The notes beneath the pieces are model-generated. The model did no database searches and had not been told where the DNA came from. It worked only from the letters and a program-made list of their open reading frames with translations. The translations under genes and the position numbers were made by a program. Positions 1 to 9,375 of a stretch of DNA of 64,000 bases are shown here, piece after piece. How positions within the stretch are numbered: the first letter of the stretch is position 1; each line of letters starts with the position of its first letter. The stretch is from an uncultured Phycisphaerae bacterium (GTDB lineage Bacteria > Planctomycetota > Phycisphaerae > UBA1845 > PWPN01). The DNA lies in assembly GCA_938005315.1 (NCBI GenBank), contig CALLOB010000053.1, forward strand, positions 32,194 to 96,193, given 5' to 3'.

Positions 1-157
1 GCCGTCGCGGCGCGCGCCCGGCAGCATCGCCCTGGACCGACCACGGTCATGAATCCCCGGGGGCGTCGATCACGCGACACAAGGTCCTCGCTTTCAGGGC
101 GTTCGGCCCGCCACGGATTATCCCCCACCGAGGCCTGCCTGCCAACCGGGATTGGCT

Positions 158-243
158 GCGGCCCCCACAGAGCGGGGCCCTACAGGCGAAACACGCCCCG
201 TCGCGCCGCAGGTCCCCTGGAGGGACGCGCTCCGTCGCGTCCC
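158..243. repeat. Two dispersed GC-rich repeat units
   Basis: Positions 158-186 resemble the repeat whose core is GGCCCCGACAGAGCGGGG, with one change in the core. Positions 219-243 carry the second family, whose core GGACGCGCTCCGTCGCGTCC is present exactly at about 223-242. Further copies lie near 16.63-16.75 kb, 36.02 kb and 46.92 kb, always between genes. Confidence 0.7.
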
Positions 244-294
244 TATTCCCCGTCCAGAGGACCGCGCTCCGTCACGCGAGGAATCCCGAACGGC

Positions 295-323
295 TTGTGC
301 AGGGCACCGGGTGCGGCTAGCAT
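295..323 (+). promoter_or_regulatory. Candidate promoter for the Gfo/Idh oxidoreductase gene
   Basis: TTGTGC (295-300), a 17-bp spacer and TAGCAT (318-323) lie 38 bp before the start codon. The same TAGCAT hexamer serves as the apparent -10 at 13587 and 63366. The -35 is a weak match. Confidence 0.4.
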
Positions 324-361
324 GAAGCCTTTGAGCAGGAATCCCGCAACCGGAGACCGAC

Positions 362-1630
362 ATGAAATCCCCGTTCCGCACGACGTCTCGACACTGGACC
401 CGACGGCAGCTCCTGGCCACCGCCTCGGCCGGAGCCGCGATCATGAGCATGAAGGCGGCCGCCGTCCGCGGCGCGCCGGGAGCCAACGAGGCCATCTCGA
501 TCGGCTGCATCGGCGTCGGCGGACGCGGCACCGACCACCTGCAGGAGATCCGCCAGTTCGCCGAGAAGCTCAACGCCCGCATCACTGCGGTCTGCGACGT
601 CTATCGGCCCAACCTGAAGAAGGCCGCGGATTACGTCGCCGCCGAGTTCGGCTCCCCTCCGCGACAGTTCACGCGCTACCAGGACCTGCTGGCCCTGAAG
701 GACCTCGACGCGGTGACCATCGCCACGCCCGACTTCAGCCACGGCCCGATCCTGGTGGCGGCGCTGAAGGCCGGCAAGGACGTCTACTGCGAAAAGCCGA
801 TGTGCATCCAGCTGGATCTGGCCAACCAGGCTCTGGACCTCGCGACCGCCGGAGGCCGGATCGTCCAGGCCGGCACCCAGCACCGCAGCCGCCCGATCCT
901 GCAGGGGGTGGCCCGCGCGCTGGCCACGCAGGACCTCGGCAAGATCAGCCGGGTGGACTGCGCCGTCCACTTCAATCATCCGCGCTGGGCCCGGGACTAC
1001 GACCAGTGCCGCGCCGAAGACGTGGACTGGGATGCCTTCCTGATGGACCTGCCCAAACGCCCGTTCGACCCCAGGCTGCTGCTGCGCTGGCACCTGTACC
1101 ACGAGTTCACCAACGGCCTGCCGGGGTTGTGGATGACCCACTATGTGGACAGTGTCCATCTGATGCTCAACTGCGGCTACCCCGCCTCCGCCACGGCCCT
1201 GGGGGGCACGTTCGTGTGGAAGGACGGCCGGGAGATCACCGACACGTTCCATGCCCTGCTGACCTACCCCGAGGAGTTCCTGCTCAGCTGGGGCATGAGC
1301 CTGGGCAATGAGGCCGGGGGGCACTTCGGCATCTACGGCCGGATGGGCGCCATCGAGGCCGACGACGGAAACTTCTTCGGCGACAAGTGGACCATCAGCC
1401 CCAAAGGGGGCGACCCGCAGTCGCAGGTCCAGACCCGGGCCATCGAGCCGGTGCCCATGCCGCACCACATGGAGAACTGGCTGGACTGCATCCGCACGCG
1501 GAAAGCCCCCGTGGCCGACATCACCAGGGGCCATCAGCACTCGGTGGCCTGCATCATGGTGGGCAACGCCCAGCAGACCGGCCGGCGGCAGAACTACGAT
1601 CCGGCAAGCCGCAGCATCACCGCGGCCTGA
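362..1630 (+). CDS. Tat-exported Gfo/Idh/MocA family oxidoreductase
   Basis: This 422-residue protein has the Gfo/Idh/MocA fold: an N-terminal dinucleotide-binding domain with the GCIGVGGRG glycine motif (about residues 51-60), then the family's catalytic EKP motif in VYCEKPM (about residue 143), followed by the alpha/beta substrate domain. The N-terminus contains TRRQLLATASAGAA, a twin-arginine signal, so the enzyme probably acts outside the cytoplasm, as many planctomycete paralogues do. Such enzymes oxidise or reduce sugars or inositols with NAD(P); the substrate cannot be told from sequence. The start is supported by GGAG six bases upstream. The next gene, an enolase-superfamily enzyme, starts 38 bp downstream on the same strand, so both may act on one sugar or sugar acid. 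Confidence 0.9.
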   Translation: MKSPFRTTSRHWTRRQLLATASAGAAIMSMKAAAVRGAPGANEAISIGCIGVGGRGTDHLQEIRQFAEKLNARITAVCDVYRPNLKKAADYVAAEFGSPPRQFTRYQDLLALKDLDAVTIATPDFSHGPILVAALKAGKDVYCEKPMCIQLDLANQALDLATAGGRIVQAGTQHRSRPILQGVARALATQDLGKISRVDCAVHFNHPRWARDYDQCRAEDVDWDAFLMDLPKRPFDPRLLLRWHLYHEFTNGLPGLWMTHYVDSVHLMLNCGYPASATALGGTFVWKDGREITDTFHALLTYPEEFLLSWGMSLGNEAGGHFGIYGRMGAIEADDGNFFGDKWTISPKGGDPQSQVQTRAIEPVPMPHHMENWLDCIRTRKAPVADITRGHQHSVACIMVGNAQQTGRRQNYDPASRSITAA

Positions 1631-1668
1631 GCGGAAGACCCGCCCGGGCGACCTGCCGGAGAATGCCC

Positions 1669-2907
1669 ATGATTCGCCGCACGCGACGCCGGCTGATGAT
1701 CGACGCCGCCGGGCTGGCCGGCCTGGCCTGGACGGCCCGCTCTGCGGCAGCCTCCCGCGAGGAGATCCCCGTGAACGTCCGCATCGACAGGGTCGAGGCC
1801 TTCGGACTCATCTATCCCACGCGGGGACGCTTCAAGTTCTTCGAGGACGCCCTGGGACGGTCCGTCGGCCGGGCCACGGTGGTCATCAAGATCACCGCCT
1901 CCGATGGCACCGTCGGCTGGGGCCAGAGCGTGCCGACGCCCAGGTGGAGCGATGAGACGCTCGAGAGTGTGTACTCCACCATCACCCGCCACCTGGCCCC
2001 GGTGCTGGTCGGGAAAAACCCCTTCGACATCGAGGGCATCACCGCCGAGATGAACCGTTGGATCGCTCCGGCCTTCTCGACCGGCCAGCCGATCTGCAAG
2101 GCGGGCATCGACCTGGCGTTGTTCGACCTGACCGGCCGGCTCCTGGGCCGGACCGCCGCCCAGCGATGGAACCGCCCGGGCGGGCGGGATCGCATCCTGA
2201 TGAGCTGGACGCTCAACCCGCGAGTGCTCGACGACGTGCCGGCGATGATTGAGGAGGGCCGGGCCCGCGGATACCGCCACTTCAACATCAAGGTGGCGCC
2301 GGACATCGACTTCGACGTGGCCCTGTGCCGGGAGGTCCGCCGGCTGGTTCCCGACGGGTTTCTCTGGGCCGACGCCAACGGCGGTTACGAGCCGCAGGCG
2401 GCCCTGGAGGCCGTGCCGCGCCTGGCCGAGGCCGGGGCGGCCGTACTGGAGCAGCCGGTGCGGATCAACCGCTTCTCGGCCTACCGCAGGCTCGTGGAGC
2501 TCAAGGCCCTGCCGATCCTGATGGACGAGGGCATCGTGTCCTGCGTCGAGCTGGAGGAGTTCATCCGCCTGGGGCTGCTGGACGGCGTGGCCATGAAACC
2601 CGCCCGCTGCGGCGGCCTGACCGAGGCCCGGCGGCAGATCGAGCTGTGCCTCAAGCACGGACTGATGTGGCTGGGCAGCGGACTGACCGACCCGGACCTC
2701 TCGCTGGCGGCCTCGCTGCTGTTGTACGGCGCTTACGGCCTGGAACGCCCCGCGGCCCTCAACGGCCCGCAGTTTCTGTCTGACTTGAGCATTCTGAAGA
2801 AGCCGCTGATTCCCGTTGACGGGTACCTGCCGGTGCCCGAGGGCCCGGGGCTGGGTGTCGAGGTGGACGAGGCAGTGCTGGAGGAGCACCGGCTGCGCGA
2901 CTTGTGA
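1669..2907 (+). CDS. Mandelate racemase/muconate lactonizing enzyme-type enolase superfamily protein
   Basis: About 412 residues. The N-terminus (MIRRTRRRLM then a hydrophobic stretch) looks like a Tat-type or Sec signal. The core matches the enolase superfamily MLE/MR branch: the strand-2 lysine in HFNIKV (about residue 208), metal ligands in WADANGG, LEQPV and MDEG, and a second catalytic lysine in AMKPARCGG. The usual KxK motif is reduced to NxK, keeping the second, catalytic lysine. Members remove a proton alpha to a carboxylate, as dehydratases, racemases or cycloisomerases; the specific reaction is unknown. GGAG at 1658-1661 suits ATG 1669 better than ATG 1663. It follows the Gfo/Idh gene closely and likely shares its transcript. 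Confidence 0.85.
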   Translation: MIRRTRRRLMIDAAGLAGLAWTARSAAASREEIPVNVRIDRVEAFGLIYPTRGRFKFFEDALGRSVGRATVVIKITASDGTVGWGQSVPTPRWSDETLESVYSTITRHLAPVLVGKNPFDIEGITAEMNRWIAPAFSTGQPICKAGIDLALFDLTGRLLGRTAAQRWNRPGGRDRILMSWTLNPRVLDDVPAMIEEGRARGYRHFNIKVAPDIDFDVALCREVRRLVPDGFLWADANGGYEPQAALEAVPRLAEAGAAVLEQPVRINRFSAYRRLVELKALPILMDEGIVSCVELEEFIRLGLLDGVAMKPARCGGLTEARRQIELCLKHGLMWLGSGLTDPDLSLAASLLLYGAYGLERPAALNGPQFLSDLSILKKPLIPVDGYLPVPEGPGLGVEVDEAVLEEHRLRDL

Positions 2908-2966
2908 AATCCGCCATCGACCGGCTGCCGGGAAACGACAGGATTGCCCCTGCAAGAGGTAATCAG

Positions 2967-4610
2967 ATGAAAAGTGCGCGTCTGTCGGCCGGCCTGATGG
3001 CAGTCACGGTACTGGCCGGTCTTGCGGTCCACGCGGCTGGCGCTGAACGTCCCCGTCTGGTCCTCTGGATCACCGTGGACCAGCTCCGCGCCGACCTGCT
3101 GGAACGCTCTCTGGACCGTTTGGAACCCGGCGGCCTGCGGCTGCCGGCCGAACGCGGCTTGACCTACACCGATGCCCGCTTCGACCACGCCAACACCGCC
3201 ACCGGCGTCGGGCATGCGGTGCTGTTCACCGGCGGCAACGCGATGCAGCACGGCATCGCCGGCAATGAGTGGTTCGACCGCCGGCTGGGTCGGATGGTGT
3301 ACTGCGTCCAGGACGAGCGCTTCCCACTGATCGGAGGTCAACCCCCTGCACCGGACGGCCGGTCTCCGGCCCATCTGACCTCTACCACCGTCGGCGACGA
3401 GCTGATCCTGGCCACCGCCGGGCGAGCCAGGGTCCTGGCGGTCTCGGGCAAGGATCGGGCGGCGATCATCCCCGCCGGCCGGCTCGGCAAGGCCTGGTGG
3501 TTCGACGAGGGGCCGGGCCGGTTTGTAACCTCCGCCTGGTACGCCGAGCGCTACCCCGATTGGGCGGAGCAGGCCGGCAGGTCCGGCGCGCCTGACCGCT
3601 GGCTCGGGCAGGCCTGGACCCTTCTGCACCCGCAGGAATACTACATTTTCGCCGATCGTGACGACCGGGCCTGCGAGAAACCGCCCGGCGGACTGGGACG
3701 CACGTTTCCCCACCCGCTCCCGGCGGACGCTGCGCAGTACCACGCGGTGCTGCCGTACACCCCCTTCATGGACGAGCTGACCGCCGATTTCGCGGCCGAA
3801 CTGGCCGCCCGGGAGGGACTCGGCGACGACGATACGCCGGATCTGCTGTCGGTGAGCTTCTCCGCCACCGACTATGTGCAGCACGCCTTCGGCCCCAACA
3901 GCCTGGAGGCCGAAGACAACCTGGTGCGGCTGGACCGTACGCTGGCCCGGCTCCTGGACCGTGTGTTCGCACGCGTCGGCCCGGACCGGGTGCTGCTGAT
4001 CCTCTCGGCCGACCACGGCAGCTCGGAGAACCCTGACTGCGCAGGCCTGCTGCGCGGCGCGGAGCAAAGCGACGCCGGCCGGCCGGACTCGGTGCTGAAT
4101 GAGAACCTCCGTGCCCGGCTCAGACTCAAGGAAGGCAAGCCGCTGGCCGCCTGGTCCCCCCCGAACCTGTATCTGGACGAAGCCCTGATCGCCTCGGCCG
4201 GCGCGGCGCCCGGCGAGGCCGAGCGGATTCTGGCCGAGGAGGCGATGAAACTCCCACAGGTGCTGCTGGCGGTGACGGCCACGGATCTGCGACGGGGGAA
4301 CCTGCCCGATGATCCCGTGGCTCGACGTCTGGCCGCCGCTTATCACCCGCAACGCTCCGGCCACGTGCTGATTCTCACCGCCCCGCCGGCCGGCGGCGGC
4401 GCCGGTACGCACGGCTCGCCCCACCTGCACGATGCCCACGTGCCGATCCTCATCGCCGGACCGGGCATTCCCGCCGGCCGCGTGCACCGCCCGGTAAGCC
4501 CCCGGGACATCGCCCCGACCGTGGCCGCGATCCTGCGGGTGGCCCGGCCTTCCGGCTGCACCGGCACGCTGCTGGCTGAGGCCCTGGAGACCGCCGCGAA
4601 GCATCCCTGA
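2967..4610 (+). CDS. Secreted PafA/PhoK-like alkaline phosphatase family protein
   Basis: 547 residues with a Sec signal peptide (about residues 1-26, ending in VHAAGA). It matches the alkaline phosphatase superfamily branch that uses threonine as nucleophile. The first metal aspartate is in WITVDQLRAD and the nucleophile region is NTATGVGHAVLFTGG. Further metal ligands lie in SFSATDYVQHAFGP, LSADHGSSENP and THGSPHLHDAHVP, which resembles the histidine cluster of PafA and PhoK. These enzymes release phosphate from diverse phosphomonoesters in the periplasm. The chosen ATG has AGAGGT six bases upstream; an upstream GTG at 2904 would add residues before the signal peptide. The gene begins 59 bp after the enolase-family gene. 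Confidence 0.85.
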   Translation: MKSARLSAGLMAVTVLAGLAVHAAGAERPRLVLWITVDQLRADLLERSLDRLEPGGLRLPAERGLTYTDARFDHANTATGVGHAVLFTGGNAMQHGIAGNEWFDRRLGRMVYCVQDERFPLIGGQPPAPDGRSPAHLTSTTVGDELILATAGRARVLAVSGKDRAAIIPAGRLGKAWWFDEGPGRFVTSAWYAERYPDWAEQAGRSGAPDRWLGQAWTLLHPQEYYIFADRDDRACEKPPGGLGRTFPHPLPADAAQYHAVLPYTPFMDELTADFAAELAAREGLGDDDTPDLLSVSFSATDYVQHAFGPNSLEAEDNLVRLDRTLARLLDRVFARVGPDRVLLILSADHGSSENPDCAGLLRGAEQSDAGRPDSVLNENLRARLRLKEGKPLAAWSPPNLYLDEALIASAGAAPGEAERILAEEAMKLPQVLLAVTATDLRRGNLPDDPVARRLAAAYHPQRSGHVLILTAPPAGGGAGTHGSPHLHDAHVPILIAGPGIPAGRVHRPVSPRDIAPTVAAILRVARPSGCTGTLLAEALETAAKHP

Positions 4611-4634
4611 GTCGCGAATTTCGCCGCCAGGCCC

Positions 4635-4663
4635 TTGAACCGGCCGGGCGGGTTTCTTATGCT
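4635..4663 (+). promoter_or_regulatory. Candidate promoter of the pot operon
   Basis: TTGAAC (4635-4640), 17-bp spacer and TATGCT (4658-4663) precede the polyamine transporter genes by roughly 100-160 bp. TATGCT also recurs as the apparent -10 at 25126. Confidence 0.5.
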
Positions 4664-4819
4664 GAGCGCCCGATCTGCCGAAAGCGACAACAGGCAGGTC
4701 TCGCCTGAGCGCCACGAAGGCTGGAGCCGCCCCGCGCGGCGAAAGGACAGCGATCGGAATTGGAGAAATCGGCTTCCCAGTCGATCACCGCCGCTCTGGT
4801 TCACGCCCTGGGAAACCTC

Positions 4820-5911
4820 GTGAGCCCCAGACCGGCGGAAACCGCCCGCCGCGAGCCGTCAAGCCTGGTCCGTCTGGCTCCTGACGCCCCCGACCTGGCG
4901 GTGGCCGGCATCAGCAAGTCGTTCGGCCCCGTGCGGGTGCTGCATGACATCACCTTCGCCGCGGCCAGCGGCGAGTTCGTCACCCTGCTGGGCCCTTCCG
5001 GTTGCGGCAAGACCACACTGCTGCGGATCATCGCCGGCCTGGAGCGGGCCGATCAGGGTGAGGTCACGCTCTGCGGGCGGACGATCACCGCCCTGCCGGC
5101 CAACCAGCGACCGATCAACCCCGTCTTCCAGAACTACGCCCTGTTTCCCCACCTGAACGTCCGCGAGAACGTCGCCTTCGGGCTGCGCTCCCGGCGGTTC
5201 CCCTGCGACCAGGTGGACCTGCGGGTCGGCCAGGCCCTGGCCATGCTGCAGATGGAGCCGCTGGCCTCCCGCTACCCGCACCAGCTCTCCGGTGGCCAGA
5301 AACAGCGCGTCGCCCTGGCCCGGGCACTGGTCAACGAGCCGGAGCTGCTGCTGCTGGACGAGCCGATGTCGGCCCTGGACGCCAAGCTGCGGGCCGAGGT
5401 GCAACTGGAGCTGCGCCGCCTGCAGCGCCGGCTGGGCAAAACCTTCATCCTCGTGACCCACGACCAGGACGAGGCCATGACCGTCTCGGACCGCATCATC
5501 GTGATGCGCGACGGGGCCATCGAGCAGGTCGGCACGCCCGCGGAGGTCTACGAGCGGCCGGCCAGCCGGTTCGTGGCCGGGTTTCTCGGATCGGCCAACC
5601 TCATCGGCGCCGTCCGGCACAACGGCTGCATGCAGACGCCGCTGGGCCGGCTGGTGCCGGGGCAGATGCCGGACTGGACCGAGGGCACGCTGGCCATCCG
5701 CCCGGAGCGCATCCTGGTACGGCGCCAGCGACCCGCGGCCAACGCCGTCGGCGGCGTGGTCCGCGAGGTGGTCTATCGCGGGGACCACGTGGACCTCTTC
5801 GTCGAGCCCGGCCCGCTTCGGGTGCGGACGGCACCGACCGCGGACCTTCACGTCGGCCGGCACGTCTGGCTTGAGCTCCGGCCCGAGCACCTGGTGGCGC
5901 TGCGTGACTAG
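4820..5911 (+). CDS. potA: Spermidine/putrescine ABC transporter ATP-binding protein
   Basis: About 363 residues. The ATPase domain shows Walker A GPSGCGKTT, the signature LSGGQKQR, Walker B LLLLDEP and the switch histidine in LVTHDQDEAMT. The last 100 residues form a TOBE-like regulatory domain, as in PotA/FbpC importers. It energises uptake of polyamines through the two permeases encoded next. The start is uncertain: GTG 4820 is in frame with a weak GGGA upstream, while TTG 4760 would add 20 residues. First gene of a four-gene operon potABCD; its stop overlaps the potB start by eight bases. Confidence 0.9.
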   Translation: MSPRPAETARREPSSLVRLAPDAPDLAVAGISKSFGPVRVLHDITFAAASGEFVTLLGPSGCGKTTLLRIIAGLERADQGEVTLCGRTITALPANQRPINPVFQNYALFPHLNVRENVAFGLRSRRFPCDQVDLRVGQALAMLQMEPLASRYPHQLSGGQKQRVALARALVNEPELLLLDEPMSALDAKLRAEVQLELRRLQRRLGKTFILVTHDQDEAMTVSDRIIVMRDGAIEQVGTPAEVYERPASRFVAGFLGSANLIGAVRHNGCMQTPLGRLVPGQMPDWTEGTLAIRPERILVRRQRPAANAVGGVVREVVYRGDHVDLFVEPGPLRVRTAPTADLHVGRHVWLELRPEHLVALRD

Positions 5912-6809
5912 GCTGGTGATCTGGTACGGCGAACTGACCACCCCGCGCCGGCTGGCGATGCGCGGGGCGTCACTGGCAGCCGCGCCGGGCCTCTGGCTGC
6001 TGGTCTTTCTGGTGATGCCGCTGACGGCCATGGTCGCGGTCGCCTTCGCGACCCGCGGCACATACGGCGAGGTAGTCTGGACCCTGTCGACCGGCAACTT
6101 CCGCCGGCTGGCGGGTTTCGGCGTCCTGGGGTGGTCGGCCGACTACCTGCTGATCCTCGGGCGCAGCTGCTGGGTCGCGCTGGTCACCACCGTCCTGTCG
6201 CTGCTGCTGGCCTACCCGCTGGCCTTCTTCATCGCCGCCCGCCCCCGCCGCACACGCTACCTGTGGCTGGCGGCGGTGATCATCCCCTTCTGCACCAACC
6301 TGGTGGTCCGCACCTACGCCTGGATGCTGCTGCTCAGCAGCCAGTTTCCCCTCGCCCGCCTGGCCGCGGCCGCGGGACTCATCGACCCCGGGTCGGCCCT
6401 GTACCCCAGCCCGGCGGCGGTCTATGTCGGCATGGTCGGCAGCTTCCTGCCGTTCGCGGTGCTGCCGCTGTACACCAGCGTCGAACGGCTGAACTGGTCG
6501 GTGGTCGAGGCCGCCCAGGACCTGTACGCCTCGCGCCTCCGCGTCTTCCTGCAGGCGATTCTGCCGCAGACCCTCCCCGGGCTGACGGTGGCCGTGATCC
6601 TGACCTTCATCCCCGCGATGGGCGCCTTCGTCGTGCCCGACCTGCTGGGCGGGGCGCGGTACATGCTCGTCGGCAACCTCATCCAGCAGCAGTTCGGCTC
6701 CAGCCGCGACTGGCCCTTCGGCTCGGCCGTCAGTCTGGGGCTGATGCTGCTGACCCTGGCCGGCCTTTTCACCATGCGGCGCCGGGCAGCGACGGGGGAG
6801 ACGGCATGA
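5904..6809 (+). CDS. potB: Spermidine/putrescine ABC transporter permease PotB
   Basis: About 301 residues, six predicted membrane helices beginning near LWLLVFLVMPLTAMVAVAF. The EAA loop that docks the ATPase is visible as VVEAAQDLYASRLRVF (about residues 195-210). It pairs with PotC to form the membrane channel. I chose GTG 5904, overlapping the potA stop; GTG 5916 is an alternative. The stop overlaps the potC start as ATGA. Confidence 0.9.
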   Translation: MTRLVIWYGELTTPRRLAMRGASLAAAPGLWLLVFLVMPLTAMVAVAFATRGTYGEVVWTLSTGNFRRLAGFGVLGWSADYLLILGRSCWVALVTTVLSLLLAYPLAFFIAARPRRTRYLWLAAVIIPFCTNLVVRTYAWMLLLSSQFPLARLAAAAGLIDPGSALYPSPAAVYVGMVGSFLPFAVLPLYTSVERLNWSVVEAAQDLYASRLRVFLQAILPQTLPGLTVAVILTFIPAMGAFVVPDLLGGARYMLVGNLIQQQFGSSRDWPFGSAVSLGLMLLTLAGLFTMRRRAATGETA

Positions 6810-7606
6810 GCGGGCGGCTGCCACGGTGGGTGACCCTCCCGGCCATGGCGGCCCTGGCGTTGCTCTATGTGCCGATGCTGGCGGTGGCGGTGGTGTCGGT
6901 CAACGCCTCGCGGCACGGGTTCGCCTGGCGGGGCTTCACCCTCGCCTGGTACGCCCGGCTGCTGGGCGACCGGTCCGTTCTGGAGGCCGCCTGGAACACC
7001 GTCGTCCTGGCGACGGCCTCTACCGCCGTGGCCACCGTGCTGGGCACCGCCCTGGCGGTGGGCATGAGCCGCTACCCCTGGCCGCGGTGGCTGCGCGCGG
7101 CACTGGACTTCACCGTTTACCTGCCGGTGGTCACGCCGGACATCATCTTCGCAGTCGCCCTGGTCATCGCCTTCGGCATCCTGCGGGCCGTGTCCGGCGT
7201 CTTCAACATGGGCATGACGACGATGATCATCGCCCATATCACGTTCCAGATCGCCTTCGTGGCCCTGGTGGTGCAGAGCCGGCTGGCCACGATCGGCCGG
7301 GCCGTCGAGGAGGCCGCCCGGGATCTGTATGCCGACTCGGGGACGCTGCTGCGCCGCGTCATGCTGCCCCTGATGATGCCCGGAATCGCCGCCGGGGCGA
7401 TGCTCGCCTTCACGTTGAGCCTGGACGATTTCGTGATCAGCTTCTTCACCGCCGGCCCCGAATCGACCACCCTCCCGATCCTGATCTACGCCTCGGTGCG
7501 GCGCGGCGTCACGCCGGAGATTCACGCCCTCTCCACGCTGATCTTCCTGGCGACCGTGCTGCTGGTGCTGGGACTGGAACGACTGACGACCCTTGCCAAG
7601 GAGTGA
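6806..7606 (+). CDS. potC: Spermidine/putrescine ABC transporter permease PotC
   Basis: 266 residues, six predicted membrane helices, with the EAA loop VEEAARDLYADSGTLLRR in the second half. The conserved LSLDDFVISFFTAGP segment after it is typical of PotC/YdcV permeases. The start ATG overlaps the potB stop and has GGGGGAG five bases upstream. It forms the heterodimeric membrane pore with PotB. Confidence 0.92.
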   Translation: MSGRLPRWVTLPAMAALALLYVPMLAVAVVSVNASRHGFAWRGFTLAWYARLLGDRSVLEAAWNTVVLATASTAVATVLGTALAVGMSRYPWPRWLRAALDFTVYLPVVTPDIIFAVALVIAFGILRAVSGVFNMGMTTMIIAHITFQIAFVALVVQSRLATIGRAVEEAARDLYADSGTLLRRVMLPLMMPGIAAGAMLAFTLSLDDFVISFFTAGPESTTLPILIYASVRRGVTPEIHALSTLIFLATVLLVLGLERLTTLAKE

Positions 7607-7610
7607 CTCC

Positions 7611-8714
7611 ATGCGACACGCTCTGATCGCCCCGGCGGCAGCCCTGGCTCTCGCGGCCCTGACCGGATGCTCCCGCAGCGACACCGCCCCGCCGGCTTCG
7701 GCACCGGCCGAGGCGGGCGCGAAAACTGCCACCGGCGGACAGCTCAACGTCTACATGTGGTCCGAGTACATCGATCCGGAGATCCCCCGGGACTTCGAAG
7801 CCCGGACCGGCGTCCGCGTGCGCATCGACGTGTACGAGGCCACCGAGGAAATGATCGCCAAGCTCCAGCACGCCGGCGGATCGCGGCAGTACGACGTCGT
7901 CGTGGTCTCCGACCACGCCATCCCCGGACTGGTCAAGCTCGGTCTCATCCGGACGCTGGACCACGAAAAGATCCCCAACCGCGTCCACGTGGCCGAGCGC
8001 TTCGCCGACCCGGCGTACGACCGCGGAAGCCGCTACAGCCTCCCCTATCAGTGGGGCACACTCGGCCTGATGTACCGCACCGACCGCGTCAGGGACCTCA
8101 AGCCCAGCTGGGCGGCGGTGTTCGACGCGTCGGCCCAGCCGGGACCGTTCGTGCTCATCGACTCGATGCGCGACATGTTCGCCGCGGCCCTGAAATTCCA
8201 GGGCAGGTCGCTCAACACCCGCGACCCCGCCGAGATCAGGGCCGCCGGCGAACTGATCCTGGCCGCCAAGAAAAGCCCCAGGGCGATCGGCTTCGAGGGC
8301 GGCGTCGGCGGAAAGAACAAGGTCGCCTCCGGGGATGCGACCCTGGCCATCGTCTACAACGGCGACGCCATGCGGGCGGTGGCCGAGGACGACAAGCTGG
8401 CCTACGTCATTCCGGAGGAAGGCACGCTGATCTGGGTCGATGCCATGACCATTCCCGCCGGAGCCCCCAACCCCGATGCGGCCCACGCCTTCATCAACTA
8501 CATCCTGGATCCGCAGGTGGGGGCGAAGCTGTCGAACTTCAACCAGTACGCCACGCCCAACGCCGCCGCCCTGGAGCACATCAGCCCCGAGGACCGGGCC
8601 AACCCGGCCATCTACCCGCCGGACGAGGTGATCGCGAAGATGGAGTACATGGAAGACGTCGGCGAGGCCACCCGGATCTACGACGAGGTGTGGACGGCGG
8701 TGAAGTCCAGATGA
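7611..8714 (+). CDS. potD: Spermidine/putrescine-binding lipoprotein PotD
   Basis: 367 residues. A lipoprotein signal ends in the lipobox LTGC (cysteine at about residue 19), followed by an Ala/Pro linker and a type II periplasmic binding fold starting LNVYMWSEYIDPEI, the usual PotD/PotF opening. It captures polyamine outside the membrane and delivers it to PotBC. AAGGAG lies seven bases before ATG. It ends 16 bp before the convergent lutC stop. The YMWSEYI region normally contributes aromatic residues to amine binding, but spermidine versus putrescine preference cannot be read from this. Confidence 0.92.
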   Translation: MRHALIAPAAALALAALTGCSRSDTAPPASAPAEAGAKTATGGQLNVYMWSEYIDPEIPRDFEARTGVRVRIDVYEATEEMIAKLQHAGGSRQYDVVVVSDHAIPGLVKLGLIRTLDHEKIPNRVHVAERFADPAYDRGSRYSLPYQWGTLGLMYRTDRVRDLKPSWAAVFDASAQPGPFVLIDSMRDMFAAALKFQGRSLNTRDPAEIRAAGELILAAKKSPRAIGFEGGVGGKNKVASGDATLAIVYNGDAMRAVAEDDKLAYVIPEEGTLIWVDAMTIPAGAPNPDAAHAFINYILDPQVGAKLSNFNQYATPNAAALEHISPEDRANPAIYPPDEVIAKMEYMEDVGEATRIYDEVWTAVKSR

Positions 8715-8730
8715 GCAGCCGGCCGGCGGG

Positions 8731-9375
8731 TCAGCCCACCAGCACCACGTGCAGGGTTCCCGGGCCGTGAATGCCCGGAACGAGCACCATCTCGATGTCG
8801 GCGGTCTTGCTGTGCGAGGAAACCAGGACCTCGTTGGCCGGCATCTCCGACGGACGGCACCCGGCCCAGTCGATCAGGTCGGCCACGATCTGAGAGGCCA
8901 GGACCACCGCGATATGGCACGGCACCGCCAGACTGGCCAGCCGGCGCCGGCCGCCGCCGCTGACCAGGCTCAGTGAGGCGGTCTCGGCCACCGCCCGTTC
9001 CACGCCGGTCACGCCGATGTCGGCCTGGAAGGCGGCATCCCGGTCGTCGGGGTCCAGCAGGCGGACGCCCCGTCGCTGGAGCTCGGCGACCACCGCCTCG
9101 CGCGAGGGCACGCCCTCGACCGGCACCAGCGCACTGGCGGCGTTCTGCACGCCGGCCAGTTCGCCGATCTTGCCGACCATGGCCGCCTGGTCGGCCACGC
9201 GGTGAACCTTCATGCCCGCCTGCGTCGCGCGTTCGATGAACAGCCCGACCAGGTCGCCATTCCGACTGACCACCCGGGCGACCTCGACGTCGGCCGGAAG
9301 CTCCGTCCGCCGGGGCCGTCCGGCCAGCGCACTGCGGATCCGCGCGAGAAAGGCCTGTTCGGTCTCACCGGGCAT
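8731..9375 (-). CDS. lutC: Lactate utilization protein LutC (YkgG family)
   Basis: 214 residues of the LutC/YkgG (LUD domain) family. It is the third subunit of the LutABC iron-sulfur complex that oxidises L-lactate to pyruvate at the membrane. The glycine-rich LVSGGGRRRLASLAVPCH and the C-terminal LVPGIHGPGTLHVVLVG are typical of the LUD fold. Its start overlaps the end of lutB by 11 bases, so it is translationally coupled. The operon order on this strand is lutA, lutB, lutC. Confidence 0.88.
   Translation of the reverse strand: MPGETEQAFLARIRSALAGRPRRTELPADVEVARVVSRNGDLVGLFIERATQAGMKVHRVADQAAMVGKIGELAGVQNAASALVPVEGVPSREAVVAELQRRGVRLLDPDDRDAAFQADIGVTGVERAVAETASLSLVSGGGRRRLASLAVPCHIAVVLASQIVADLIDWAGCRPSEMPANEVLVSSHSKTADIEMVLVPGIHGPGTLHVVLVG

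Larger units (their letters stand above)
1..361. other. Intergenic region with dispersed repeats, no gene recognised
   Basis: I see no supportable gene here. It contains one degenerate copy of each dispersed repeat family described separately (about 158-186 and 219-243) and a possible promoter at 295-323. A gene cut by the left edge cannot be excluded. Confidence 0.5.
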